DNA from: Stomoxys calcitrans
Taxonomy: Eukaryota; Arthropoda; Insecta; Diptera; Muscidae
DNA: 64,000 bases
Assembly (NCBI RefSeq): GCF_963082655.1
Contig: NC_081552.1
Span: 191,034,075 to 191,098,074 of the forward strand
Direction: 5' to 3'
How positions within the stretch are numbered: position 1 is the first letter of the stretch; each line of letters opens with the position of its first letter. Positions 53,546-64,000 of the stretch are shown here, one piece after another. The translations under genes were made by a program, and so were the position numbers. Below the pieces are notes generated by a model. It saw nothing but the letters and a program-made list of their open reading frames with translations. It made no database searches and had not been told where the DNA came from.

Positions 53546-55475
53546 CATTCACCTAAGTTGGTTCATGTCTGGTATTGTTTACCCACCCAAGTGCCGGTAT
53601 CTGTTAGCCTCAAAAGCCGGGCGATGCTATAGGAAATGCTCCAACGCCTCATCATCTTTCCCGCATGCCCTACACACGCCATCATTTATCGCACTGACTT
53701 TGCATAAGAGAGCTCATAGTCCTATGTGTACTCTTATGATACCGAAAGCTTTGCTGACCTCCTGCTTACTTTATATCAGCAATAGCCTCGTCTTCTCACG
53801 GATTTCTGGATTTCCCCATAGAATTTTCGTCGTTCTACCGACCGTTTAGCTGTTCCACAGTGTTAAATGCGCGTTTGTAGCCCACGCTCTTAACTCGGAC
53901 TGCGTCGACCCGAAAGCCTTTGGGAAAACCAAGTTTATTGACGCAGGCCTCTGGCCTTCACTGCCATAGTCTGCATATGCATCCCTCTTACTCCGCTATG
54001 GCCCGGCACCCAACCGATGCGGATCGTGCTATCCTCATAGAAGGCAATAATCTCCTTCTTACACTCCAAGACTGTTCGTGCCCTTACCATCATGGTTGTT
54101 ACTGCCCTGATGGCCAGTTTACTGTCCGTAAAGATGCTAACACTCAACGTCCACACCAACCCACGCATTCCCTGATTGCCCGTATCTCCGCCTGCAGGAT
54201 CATATTATGGTCAGGTATCAGTCCCAGGCCCACTCTGTCCTCTAGCTTTGATCCATCCGTGTAACATGATTTTCCAAATGGCAATACTATGGCCCCGTCA
54301 GTCCAAGGATGTATCGCTGGCAGCAGTGCCTCGCATTCAACTTCAAGTGTCGTCTCAGGTATCCGATCGGAAACCTCTTCCCTTCCTTGCAGCTTTCCTA
54401 TCGTCGCCTCGATTATACCGCGATGGTATGAGCTGCTCCCATTTTCAATCCATTCTACCATCGCTTTAAGTCTCATAGCCGCAGTGGCTGCCTCACACTT
54501 AATCTGTATGTCAATGGGTCGGAAATCTAGAATAGTCTCCAGTGCAATAATGGGCTTGCTTTTCATCGCTCCGGCTATGGTAAGACAGCAAGTTCTCTGA
54601 ACTTGTTGTATTATTCTTAGCAGTCTCTTTCTCCATAGCAGTCCACAAAACTAGTGAGGGGTAAGTAAGTATTGGTCTTATCACCCTGCTGTAGAGCCAG
54701 TCGACTTCATGCCCAACGTCTGTCTACATAGTGTCCAACATCTGTTAGCCTTCTCAGTACGCTCCTGAATATAACACTTCCAATTCAGTTTCCTATCCAA
54801 GATCACTCCTAAGTATTTGACCTTGTCAAATATCGAAATTGTGTTATTGAGAAAACTTGGTGCGTCAAATTGGCCCACCTTCGTCTTCCTCCTGAACAGG
54901 TATATTTCAGTCTTCTCTGGGTTAACATTGAGACCCTCGGGTCTAGCCCAGTCATATGCCAGAGCCTTTCGACCCTACTGCATAGTTGGTTCGCATCCTT
55001 ACTCCAAAGATGTATTACAACATCGTCTGAAAGCAGACGGGTTCAAATCCCTCCGCGGTCAGCATCCGTAATAGGTCATTTATGATGGTCACCCAAAGGC
55101 CTTGTACCACTCTTCCCTTATATTTATGCCATGGGACACACAATTTATCCACCTGTTCCTTAGCATATGTTTTATCCAGTTTCTAAGGACCCGGTCCACC
55201 CGTCACTGGTCTAAGGATTGGATCAGTGTGTCTACCCGCACATTGTCAAAAGCCTCCTACTCTTTATCATGGTATCCACGATACTTTCAATGGTTTTGAG
55301 TAGAAAGGACGTAAGGCTTGCCTTTCCGGGCTTGGGTATATATACCACTCTTGCCTCCTGCACATCGCTCTCGTTTATCCGTCTCTTTCTCATTCGTAAG
55401 TCGGACGGCTGGTTCTGCGCTCGAAGCTTTACTCTCGGGGCGGACGACATGCTGAGTGGTTTCAAACTCACGTTT
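53546..55475 (-). pseudogene. LINE L2, minus-strand copy with internal deletion
   Basis: From right to left: a finger region (VQEARVVYIPKPGKASLTSF), an RT palm in broken frames, FDKVKYLGVILDRKLNWK, then RNase H with SCYTDGSKLEDRVGLGLI, SIFTDSKLAIRAVTTM and GWVPGHSGVRGM, and a degenerate C terminus. Stops and shifts occur throughout. Confidence 0.8.
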
Positions 55476-55735
55476 ATGAGTTGGTTTATGTCAACTCACG
55501 TTCACGCACGCTCACGAGGCAAAAGTTTTACTCTTACTCACGCACGACTCACAAAACACTTATGACTCACGAGACAATGACGACTTACGAGGCACTCACG
55601 AGAAAATCACGAGACACACAAGAAAATGACGACTGACGAGAAAATCACAACTCAAGAGAAAATCGCGACTCACGAGGCACTCACGATTCATTAGAAAATC
55701 ACGACTCTCGAAAAACTCACGAGTCACGGTTAAAC
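55476..55735. repeat. Degenerate short tandem repeat (ACTCACGAG motif)
   Basis: About 15 copies of a 14-20-bp unit around GACTCACGAGAAAATCACGA fill 260 bp with variable spacing. No flanking duplication is clear. Confidence 0.8.
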
Positions 55736-55794
55736 GCATATTTTTCTAAGAAGCGAATAATATTTTTGTTCATGCGTCTCAAATCATACAGATT

Positions 55795-56702
55795 TTGAAC
55801 GTACGAAATCTTATATATATCGACCGAACTTTCCATACCCACCACCAAGGATATATTAATCATCCTATTTTATTATAACTCCACTACTATATCCATAGTT
55901 ATATCTAAATAGGGGCTGGTCTCGATCATATTTTATTCAGGTCCCGAGAGCTACAAGGAACAGTTTCAGCAAAATCGGGCAATAAATCCGCTATTTATGG
56001 GATTAAGGCCCTAATTTGGAAGGTCGGTTTATGTGACAGCTATTTCTTTTCAGCTAAATCGGGTAATAAATGCAGCTTTTATTGGTTCCAGACCCCTAAT
56101 CGGTAGATCGGTCTATATGGCTGCTATATCGAAATATAGTCCGATCCGAACCATATTTAAGTCGGATGTCGGAGAGTTTAAACAACTCACTGTGTCAAAT
56201 TTTTAGCGAAATCGGGTAATAAATAAAGCTTTTATGGGCTTCAGACCCTTTATCGGCAGATCGATCCATATGGCACCTAAATCTAAATATAGTCCAATCT
56301 GAACCATATTTGGGTCGGATGTCAGGAGGCTTAAAACAACTCTTGTTAAAATTTCAGCGAAATCGGGTAATAAATGCAGCTTTTATGAGCCTTAGACCCT
56401 TAAGCGGAAAATTGGTATATACGGCAGCTATATCCAAATATGGTCCGATTTGACCGCGTCAAAAACTTGACCTGCGTGCAGCAAAAAGACGCATTCGTGC
56501 CAAATTTCAGCTCAATATCTCAATTTTTGAAGCCTGTAGAGTAATTACAACAGACTGACGGACATCGTTAAATCGTCTTTGAATTTTACGACGATCCGAA
56601 ATAAAAATACTTTGTAGGGTTGGAAATGGATATTTCGATGTGTGACAATCGGAATGACTTAATGAATATTCCCCCTTTCTTATGGTGTTGGGTCTAAAAG
56701 TC
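55795..56702 (+). mobile_element. Helentron-like repeat, B type
   Basis: The head is decayed (CGACCGAACTTTCCATACCC, ACCACCAAGG). B-type core units carry AAATCGGGTAATAAATGCAG. The tail block ends TTATGGTGTTGGGTCTAAAA. Confidence 0.75.
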
Positions 56703-58196
56703 GACTTGGCGGACCCGCCCCCTTATCCTAATTTTCATAAAAGTTATATTTCGGAATTGGGTGGTGCGATTTTAGCGAAATTTTGTGTGCTCTCTTATAG
56801 TAACGTAAAAACAAAAATTTGGTGTCGAAATTTCGGATGGGGTGCCTAGGGGGGACGTCCCACCCAAAAAACCTATCTACACATATTGACCAATCACGGC
56901 AATATGGGACTCAAATGAAAGGTATTTGAGATTAGAAAACGTATCTGATATCCAATTGTTGGACCAAGTGTTTGGGTGACCATCCAACCCCCAAAACACC
57001 CCTGAATCGGACATATTTACCGACCATGGCAATATGGGGCTCTAATGAAAGGTATTTTCGAGTAGAATACGAATCTGATATCCATCTCTTCCCTAAAACA
57101 CCCCAAACAGGATTTATTTACAGACCATGGCAATATGCTGCTCAAAGGTATTTGAAAGTAGAATACGAGTCTGCTGTCAAATGTGGGACTAAGTGTTTGG
57201 GGGGGCGCCCCTCCCCAAAAACATTTCCCAAAGAGGACAAATTTACGACCATTGCAATATGGGTCTCAAATGAAAGATCTTTGGGAGTAAAGCACGAATC
57301 TGATATAAATTTTAGGAAAAAGTGTCTATGGGGCCACCCCACCCCCATACCACCACCCAAGTAGGACGTCTTTTAGATTAGAACACGAATCTGAGATTTA
57401 TTTTCAGGGTCAAGTCGCTGAGTAGCCGACCCATCCCCCAAAAAAGACCTCCAAAACCGGACACATTGGCCGACTATGGCAATATGGGACTCAAATGAAA
57501 GGTATTTGGGAGTAGACCCCGAATCTGATATCAACATTCGTGACCAACTTCCTGGGGGACATGCCACCCCCATAACAACCCCCAAATAGTACGTATTTAC
57601 TCACCATGACAATTTGGGTCTTGAAGAGAGTAGAGCTCGATATTGATAGAAAACGAACTTGATATCCAATTCTGGGGCCAATGGCAATATGGGGTTCAAA
57701 TAAATGATATTTGAAAGTAGAGCACCATGATGATTTATTTTCAGGCCTAAGTGGTTGGGGGACCACCCCGCACCCTAAATCGGAGATATTTACCGACAAT
57801 ATGGGGCTCAAATGAAGGATAGTGGGGAGTGGAGCACGAAATTGATAGCAACCATCGAAACCCCACAAACTGCAATTATTTACAGACCATCGCAATATGG
57901 TGCTCAAACGAAAGTATTTGGGAGTAGAATACGAATATTTTATCTTCCCAAACATACCCCCCAAAGAGTACAAATTTACCGACCACGGCAATATATGGCC
58001 CAAATTAAAGGTATTTGAGATTACCACCTCACCCTCGAAACGACCCCTAAATAGGACATTAATATTTACCAATCAAGGCAATGTGGGGCTCAAATGAAAT
58101 GTGCTCTACTCCCAGAGCACGAAATTTATATTCACTTTCGGGAGTTCACACTGGGAGGGTATAACCAATACCTTGTACCACAGGGTATTCATTGGC
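56703..58196 (+). repeat. Family C tandem repeat array, longest copy
   Basis: About a dozen units contain GGCAATATGGGACTCAAATG and GGTATTTGGGAGTAGA, joined by C-rich CCCCCAAAACACCCC pieces. It ends with ACCTTGTACCACAGGGTATT, which recalls the hairpin end of family D. Confidence 0.82.
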
Positions 58197-58599
58197 ATTA
58201 TTGGGATTGTTTTTACATCCACCTATGCTGGTGGTTCTCAAAACAATCCCATGACCTCCAAACCAACCTGATGACCATTCATGCATTAGCCATTACTAAT
58301 TGTTCAAATATTCAATGGCTTATGACTGTTCTGCTGTGCAGGTGTTGCATGTAGGCTTTCAAAGAACATGTTTGCAGCTCCACTGCGACAAAAGGAAATG
58401 GCAACCTCAAACAACGACTGTTGTGAATGAAGTGTTAAATATATGGACAATAGGGTGGATACTTTGCAAATAACTCCTTGACTCTAGTTTTGCATATTGC
58501 AAAGACTAGTGTTACCTGTTATATTTGGCATTTCTTGAGATTGAGAACTAAACTACCTCAAGAAAAACCGAAAGACTGAACTCGAAACACCTACCGAGT
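58197..58599. other. Intronic stretch, nothing recognised
   Basis: No exon or repeat is supported. Confidence 0.35.
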
Positions 58600-58937
58600 T
58601 GCGATTATTATTTGTTCAAAACAAACCAAAACACTTGCATATTTTAAGATTTGCTTATTATCATGCCATTGAGGAACTGGGGGGATCAATGATGAGTAAC
58701 CTCTTTTTTATTGCCAAGACAGAACGCCGTGCCACGAAACGACACCACTTGATGGAGAAGTTTAACAGGTCTGAATTTCTCAAAAATGTAGATGAGATTA
58801 GAGACCTACTTACGACTATTTTAGTACATTGTGATGCAACAGTAGCGACAGACCAGGCCTCTGGTGGGAATCGAATCTACGACCCCTCACTGGCAATACC
58901 ACCAACTCGGCTACCGGGCGACCTAGTAAAAGGATAA
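58600..58937 (-). mobile_element. Second SINE family sharing the core of the first
   Basis: On the minus strand a tRNA-like head (GGTAGCCGAGTTGGTGGTA, then TAGATTCGATTCCCACCAGA) is followed by a body with GTGTCGTTTCGTGGCACGGC, GTTCTGTCTTGGCAATAAAA and CTCATCATTGATCC. The body parallels the first SINE (GTGTCGCACTGCGGCACGCC, GTTCGGACTCGGCTATAAAA). The head and linker differ. Confidence 0.7.
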
Positions 58938-58949
58938 CGCACTGTAAAA

Positions 58950-60118
58950 TTTTTTATACCCTCCACCATAGGATAGAGGTATCCTCTAGACATTCCGTTT
59001 ATAACATCTTGAAATATTCATCTCGGCGTTCTGAGTTGACCTAGCCATATCTTTCCGTCCGTCCATCTGTCGAAATCACGATAGCGGTCGAACGCATAAA
59101 GCCAGCCGCTTGAAATTTTGCACAGATACTAAGGATTGATGTAGATCGTTGGGGATTTCAAATGGGTCATATCGGTTGAAATTTGGATATAGCTCCCGTA
59201 TAAACCGATCTCCCGATTTTAAGTCTTGAGCCTCTGGAAGCCGCAGTTTTTGTTCGATTTGGCAGAAATGTTTCACATAGTGTTCTGCTATGACTTCCAA
59301 CAACTGTGCTAAGTAAGGTACAAATCGGTCAATAACCTGATATAGCTCCCATATAAACCGATCTCCTGATTTGACTTTTTGAGCCCCTGGAAGCGGCAGT
59401 TTTTATCCGAATTGGCTGAAATGTTGTACATAGTGTTCTGTTATGACTTCCAACAACTGTGCTATAACCTGATATAGATCCCATATAAACCGGTCTCCCG
59501 ATTTGACTTCTTGAGTCCTTACATGCCACATCGCACAAATATTGTGCGATGTGGCTTGCCACGTAGTGTTCTCTTATGGCTTCCAACAATTGTGCGTAGT
59601 AAGGTTCAAATCAGTCTATAATCTGATACAGCTCCCACTTAAGCCGATCTCCCGATTTGCCTTCCTGAGCCCCTCGAAGCCGCAATGTTTGCCCGATTTG
59701 CCTGAAATTTTTGACGAAGTGTTCTGTCATAACTTCCAACAACTGCGTACGGTCTAAATCGGTCTATAATCAGATATAGCTCCCATTTATACCGATCTCC
59801 TGATTTGACTTTTTGAGCCCCCGGAAGCCGCAGTTTCTGTCCGATTTGGCTGAAATGTTGCACATAGTGTTCTGTTATGACTTCCAACAACTGTGCTAAG
59901 TAAGGTACAAATCGGTCTATAACCTGATATAGCTCCCATATAATCCGATCTCCCAATTTGACTTCTTGAGCCCCTGGAAGCCGCAATTTTTGCCCGATTT
60001 GCCTGAAAATTTTGACGTAGTGTTCTGTCATAACTTCCAACAACTGTGTAAGGTCTAAATCGTACTATAATCAGATATAGCTCCCATATATACCGATCTC
60101 CCGATTTGACTTCGTGAG
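58950..60118 (-). mobile_element. Helentron-like repeat, A type, headless
   Basis: The tail is at the left (TATACCCTCCACCATAGGAT), followed by CCGTCCGTCCATCTGTCG and about seven core units (CCCGATTTGACTTCTTGAGC). It is cut at 60118 by LINE sequence. Confidence 0.82.
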
Positions 60119-60239
60119 CCCTTAGGTTAGGTTGAAAAGAGGGTGCAGATATTAATCCGCCTCATGCCACTATGGACATACACCTTAGCCAGTAATCGGC
60201 TTGTTGTGCGCTCTAAAAACTAAAACATAACCTCTTAAA
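60119..60239 (-). mobile_element. LINE 3' end, unclassified
   Basis: GTTAGGTTGAAAAGAGGGTG followed by TAATCCGCCTCATGCCACTA, non-coding. The TTAGGTT stretch looks like the reverse of a LINE 3' terminus. The family is not determined. Confidence 0.4.
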
Positions 60240-61735
60240 AGAAAATTTTAAGTTAGGAATTCCGTGCTACTTACAAAATCCTTAATTGTCTTCAACACCA
60301 CACCCCAAATCTGGTTCATGTCTGATAAGTTCCGGTATCTGCTGGACGCGAAAACCGGGCAATGACAAAGGGAATGCTCCAACGTCTCATCATCTTTCCC
60401 GCATGCCCTACACATTCTATCACTTGCCGCACCGATTTTACATAAGTGAGCTCGTAGTCCTATGTGTCCCGTTATGATACCAATAGCTATACTGACCTCC
60501 TTCTTGGTTCCTTTCAGTAATAGCCTCGTCTTCTAACGATCTGGATCCCCCCATAGGATTTTCGCCGTCTCCCTTACTCCCTTAACTCAGACTGCGACAA
60601 CCCGAAAGGCTTCGGGTTTTCCAATTTATTGACGGCAGTCCTCTGGCCTTCACCGGCAAATCGTCTGCCCTTTCATTTCCCCTCACTCCGTTATCGCCCG
60701 GCACTTAAACGATGCGGATTTTGCCATCCTCAGAGAAGGCGTTGATCTCCTTCTTACACTGCAAGACTGTTCGTGACCTTAACGTCCTGGTTGTTATTGC
60801 CCTTATTGCAATTTTACTGTCGGTAAAGATTTTCACACTCGACGTCCTCGCGATAGCACCACACCACCTCACGCATTCCGTAATCGCCCGGATCTCCGCC
60901 TGCAGGACAGTATTATGGTCAGGCAGTCTAAAACAGATCTCAGTCCCTGGGTTCTCAATGTAAACCCCCAGGGCCACTCTGTCCTCTAGCTTTGATCCAT
61001 CCTTGTAACATGATCTTCCAGATGGTAATACTAGGGTTCCATCAATCCAAGAGTGTGCCGATGGCAGCAGAGCTTCGCACTCAACTTCAAGTGTCGTCTC
61101 AGGTATCCGATCGGAAACCTCTCCATTTCCTTCCAGGTTTCGTATCGTCGCCTCGATTATACCGCGATGGTATGAGCTGCTCCCATTCTCAATCCATTCT
61201 CCTATCGCCTTAAGTCTCATAGCCGCAGTGGCTGCCCCACACTTAATCTGTATATCAATGGGTCGGATATCTAGAATAGTCTCCAGTGCCCTAGTGGGCG
61301 TGGTTCTCATTGCTCCGCCTATGCCAAGACAACATGTTCTCTGAACCTGTTGTATGGTCCTTATGATGCACTTTTTCTCCATAGCAGTCCACCAAACTAA
61401 TGAGGCGTAAGTAAGTATTGGTTTAATCACGCTCCTATAGAGCCACTGGACTATCCTAGGATTCAAGCCAACGGCCCGTCTACATAGTGCCCAACATCTG
61501 TGAGCCTTTTCAGTACGCTCCTGAATGTGAGACTTCCAAATCAGTTTCCTGTCCAAGATCACACCTATGTATTTGACCTTGTCAGATATCGAAATCGTCT
61601 TATTCAGGATACATGGTGCGTTAAATTGGCCCACCTTTGTCTTCCTCGTGAATAGGCATATTTCAGTCTTCTCTGGATTAACATTGAGATCTCTGATTCT
61701 AGCCCAGTCACATGCCATATGTATAAATGTGTAGC
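60240..61735 (-). pseudogene. LINE L2, minus-strand copy, RT end and RNase H
   Basis: The open frame 60705-61769 reads LNVNPEKTEICLFTRKTKVG, KVKYIGVILDRKLIWKSH, QQVQRTCCLGIGGAM and the RNase H motifs YKDGSKLEDRVALGVY, VLQAEIRAITECV and KIFTDSKIAIRAI. The first Asp motif is YKDGSK (usually YTDGSK). The last RNase H block and C terminus follow out of frame. It is the best-preserved L2 RNase H in the window. Confidence 0.85.
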
Positions 61736-61784
61736 AGAATACATGTTCCGGCCCGGCCGAACTTAGCACGATTTTACTTGCGTT
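61736..61784 (-). repeat. Isolated Helentron-like head
   Basis: TTCCGGCCCGGCCGAACTTA followed by GCACGATTTTACTTG is the head alone, between L2 and the next element. Confidence 0.65.
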
Positions 61785-63250
61785 TTATACCCACCACCGA
61801 AGGATGGAGGTATAGTAATTTTGTCATTCCGTTTGCAACACATCGAAATATCCATTTCCGACCTATAAGGTATATATATTCTTGATCAGTGTAAAAATCT
61901 ATGCGATGTAGCCTTGTCCGTCCGTCTGTCTATTGAAATCATGCTACAGTCTCTAAAAATAGAAATATTGAGCTGAAACTTTGCACAGATCCTTTTTTTT
62001 GTCCACAAGTTAAGTTCGAAGATGGGCTATATCGGACTACATCTTGATATAGCCCCCATATAGACCGATCCGCCGATTTAGGGTCTTAGGCCCATAAAAG
62101 CCACATTTATTATCCGATTTTGCTGAAATTTGGGACAGTGAGTTGTGTTAAGCCAGTCGACATCCTTCTTGGCTCAGATCGGACCAGATTTGGGTATAGC
62201 TGCCATATAGACCGATCTCTCGATGGAAGGTTTTGGGCCAATAAAAGGAGCATTTATTGTCCGATTTCGCCGAAATTTGGGACAGTGAGTTATGTTAGGC
62301 TCCTCGACATACTTTTGCAATTTGGCCTAGATCGGTTTAGATTTGGATATAGCTGCCATATAGACCGATCTCTCGATTAAAGGTCTTGCGCCCATAAAAG
62401 GCGCATTTATTGTCCGATTTCGCCGAAATTTTGGACTGTGAGTTGTGTTAGGCCCTTCGACATCTTTCTTCAATTTGGCCCAGATCGATCCAGATTTGGA
62501 TATAGCTGCCATGTAGACCGATCTCTCGATTTAAGGTTTTGGGCCCATAAAAGGCGCATTTATAGCCCGATTTTGCCCAAATTTGGGACAGTGAGTTGTG
62601 TTAGGCCCATCGACATACTTTCTGCAATATGATCTAGATCGGTTTAGATTTGGATATAGCTGTCATATAGACCGATCTCTCGATTTAAGGTTTTGGGCCC
62701 TTAAAATACGCATTTATTGTATGATGTCGCCGAAATTTGGGATAGTGAGTTGTGTTCGGCCCCTCGACATACATTTGCAATTTGATCGGTTTAGATTTGG
62801 ACATAGCTGCCATATAGACCGATCTCTCGATTAAAGGTCTTTCGGCCATAAAAAAAAGCTGCCATATAGACCGTTCTCTCGATTTAAAGTTTTGTCTCCA
62901 TTAAAGGCACATTTATAATCCGAGTTCGTTGAAATTTGACACAGTGACTTATGTTAGGCTTTTCGACCTCTGTGTCGTATATGGTTCAGATCGTTCTATA
63001 TTTGGATATGGCTACCAAAAAGACCAATATTTTGTTCAACAAAATTGAACAATGTCTTATACTTATTAGACCAATCAATATCCGTGTCGAATTTGGTCCA
63101 AATTGGACCATATTTCGATAAAGTTGCTAAGGGGGCATGAATTATGCATTTTTCACCGGATTATGATGAAAGGTGGTTAACATATATACCCGAGGTGGTG
63201 GATATCCAAATTTCGGCCCGGCCGAACTTAGCGCCTTTTTACTTGTTTTA
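61785..63250 (-). mobile_element. Helentron-like repeat, B type, both ends present
   Basis: The tail ATACCCACCACCGAAGGATG is at the left. Next are TATATATTCTTGATCAG, TTGTCCGTCCGTCTGTC and six or more core units. The head is at the right (GAGGTGGTGGATATCC, TTCGGCCCGGCCGAACTTAG, CGCCTTTTTACTTG). Confidence 0.88.
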
Positions 63251-63508
63251 AATTCTTTAGTTTTGTATCCAGGTATTCTGTATCATTGGTTGAAATGTTT
63301 AACTCTGCGCCACGGTGGCAAGGCTTTGTTGCTTGCCATATGGGAGAATTACACCACAATCCATCCTTATAAACACTTAAGTGCCACAACTCAAATGTTA
63401 CGTGTTGTTGTTTTTGTGATAATTATTATGTTGCTGACGTAGGTTTATATCTTAAATCGATTGTCTTGGACAAAAGTTCTCAGTGAGAGGGTATTTAAGT
63501 GCACTTAC

Positions 63509-63629
63509 CTGGTTTTACACATAAATATATTTCGGCCGGTTTCAGGTGCTCGTCATCAAGACCCCCCAAATGAAGTATAACTTCGCCAATAGGTGTTACT
63601 AGAGGCCATCCTTGACACCAAATCAGAGC
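63509..63629 (-). CDS. Pura: Internal exon of the giant minus-strand gene (probable puratrophin-1-like RhoGEF)
   Basis: Read on the minus strand, this 121-nt segment follows a pyrimidine-rich acceptor ending TTTGTAG and is followed by the donor CCAG|GTAAGTGC. Only one of its three frames is open. It gives about 40 residues beginning ALIWCQGWPLV and ending EIYLCVKP. The exon starts in phase 0 and leaves one extra base (phase 1), which joins the exon at 51485 to make a GAC codon. I recognise no domain in this piece alone. It is assigned to the gene because of splice quality, an open frame and matching phase with three more exons downstream on the same strand. More 5' exons would lie beyond the right edge of the window. 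The gene name rests on the two most 3' exons and is an inference. Confidence 0.6.
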
Positions 63630-64000
63630 CTACAAATGTAAGAACGAGAGAAAAAATTTCAAAAAAAAAGTCCAAATCAAAAATATATATGAATGACATG
63701 AAAACCATTAAAATTTAATATGAATACATTAGTTCTGGGGGTTTTTTTTTACTCTCTGCATACATTGTGGAAATGCAACTTATAAGAATGCAATTTGTTT
63801 TCAGAAAATTAAAGAGAAAAAACAAAACCCACAAACATAGTCCTCACATACATTGCTGTAAATATGAGCAAACAAATGGGAATTTTTATAAAAGCATTAT
63901 GGGCTGTGTGGTTGTTGTTATTGCTTGGCCAACTGCGACAACAGTTTTTCGATATCATGCGACATTCGAATTGATTTCGCCCTCAGTTCTCTGAACGGAC
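63630..64000. other. Intron upstream of the 63509 exon
   Basis: AT-rich sequence holding the acceptor tract. No further exon or repeat is recognised to the window edge. Confidence 0.35.

Noticed and set aside
56972..57364. 130-codon Pro-rich frame in family C
   Set aside because: It follows the C-rich tandem units, and equivalent frames appear on both strands.

Overview
This is nuclear DNA of a higher fly, most likely a calyptrate of the housefly/stable-fly group. The basis is AT-rich intronic sequence, GT-AG splice sites, AATAAA poly(A) signals, LINEs of Diptera type with RNase H domains, a tRNA-derived SINE, mariner-type elements, and large numbers of a modular repeat that resembles the dipteran mini-me/DINE-1 (Helentron-derived) class. 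No bacterial operons, rRNA genes, CRISPR arrays or functional tRNA genes are visible. The species assignment is an inference from repeat style, not a database result.

Two genes are supported. (1) Most of the window appears to be the transposon-swollen interior of one very large minus-strand gene. Four internal exons (63509-63629, 50604-51485, 17136-17219, 9293-9413) have good acceptors and donors. They chain in consistent phase (1, 1, 1, leaving phase 2) into about 402 open codons. The last two exons read as the start of a SEC14/CRAL-TRIO-like domain like that of puratrophin-1/PLEKHG4-type Rho guanine-nucleotide exchange factors (Drosophila Pura). The three introns are about 12.0, 33.4 and 7.7 kb. 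(2) Inside the 33.4-kb intron, on the opposite strand, lies an intact single-exon 667-codon gene (32116-34119) for a type II membrane protein of the neprilysin (M13) family. Its zinc-binding HExxH is replaced by RELLK, so it is probably a pseudo-protease.

Everything else is repeats. Helentron-like elements with a near-palindromic head, a tandem core of about 152 bp, a (GACG)n segment, a terminal hairpin and matching subterminal inverted repeats fill about 24 blocks (two main subfamilies, here A and B). A second C-rich tandem family (here C) fills 7740-8590, 14060-14385, 18122-18975 and 56703-58196. Three LINE families are present in pieces: L1 and L2, both with apurinic-type endonuclease, RT and RNase H; and J, a jockey/CR1-like family without visible RNase H. 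There are eight copies or fragments of one tRNA-derived SINE and one copy of a second SINE. Small DNA transposons include a 597-bp fold-back mariner derivative, other mariner fragments, short palindromic mariner MITEs, a Transib-like MITE and a hAT-like MITE.

The nesting gives a relative history. Helentron-like elements split LINEs, a SINE split a Helentron-like element, a Transib-like MITE split a SINE, and hAT-like and mariner MITEs split Helentron-like elements. Several insertions have clear target-site duplications or uninterrupted sister copies within the window.
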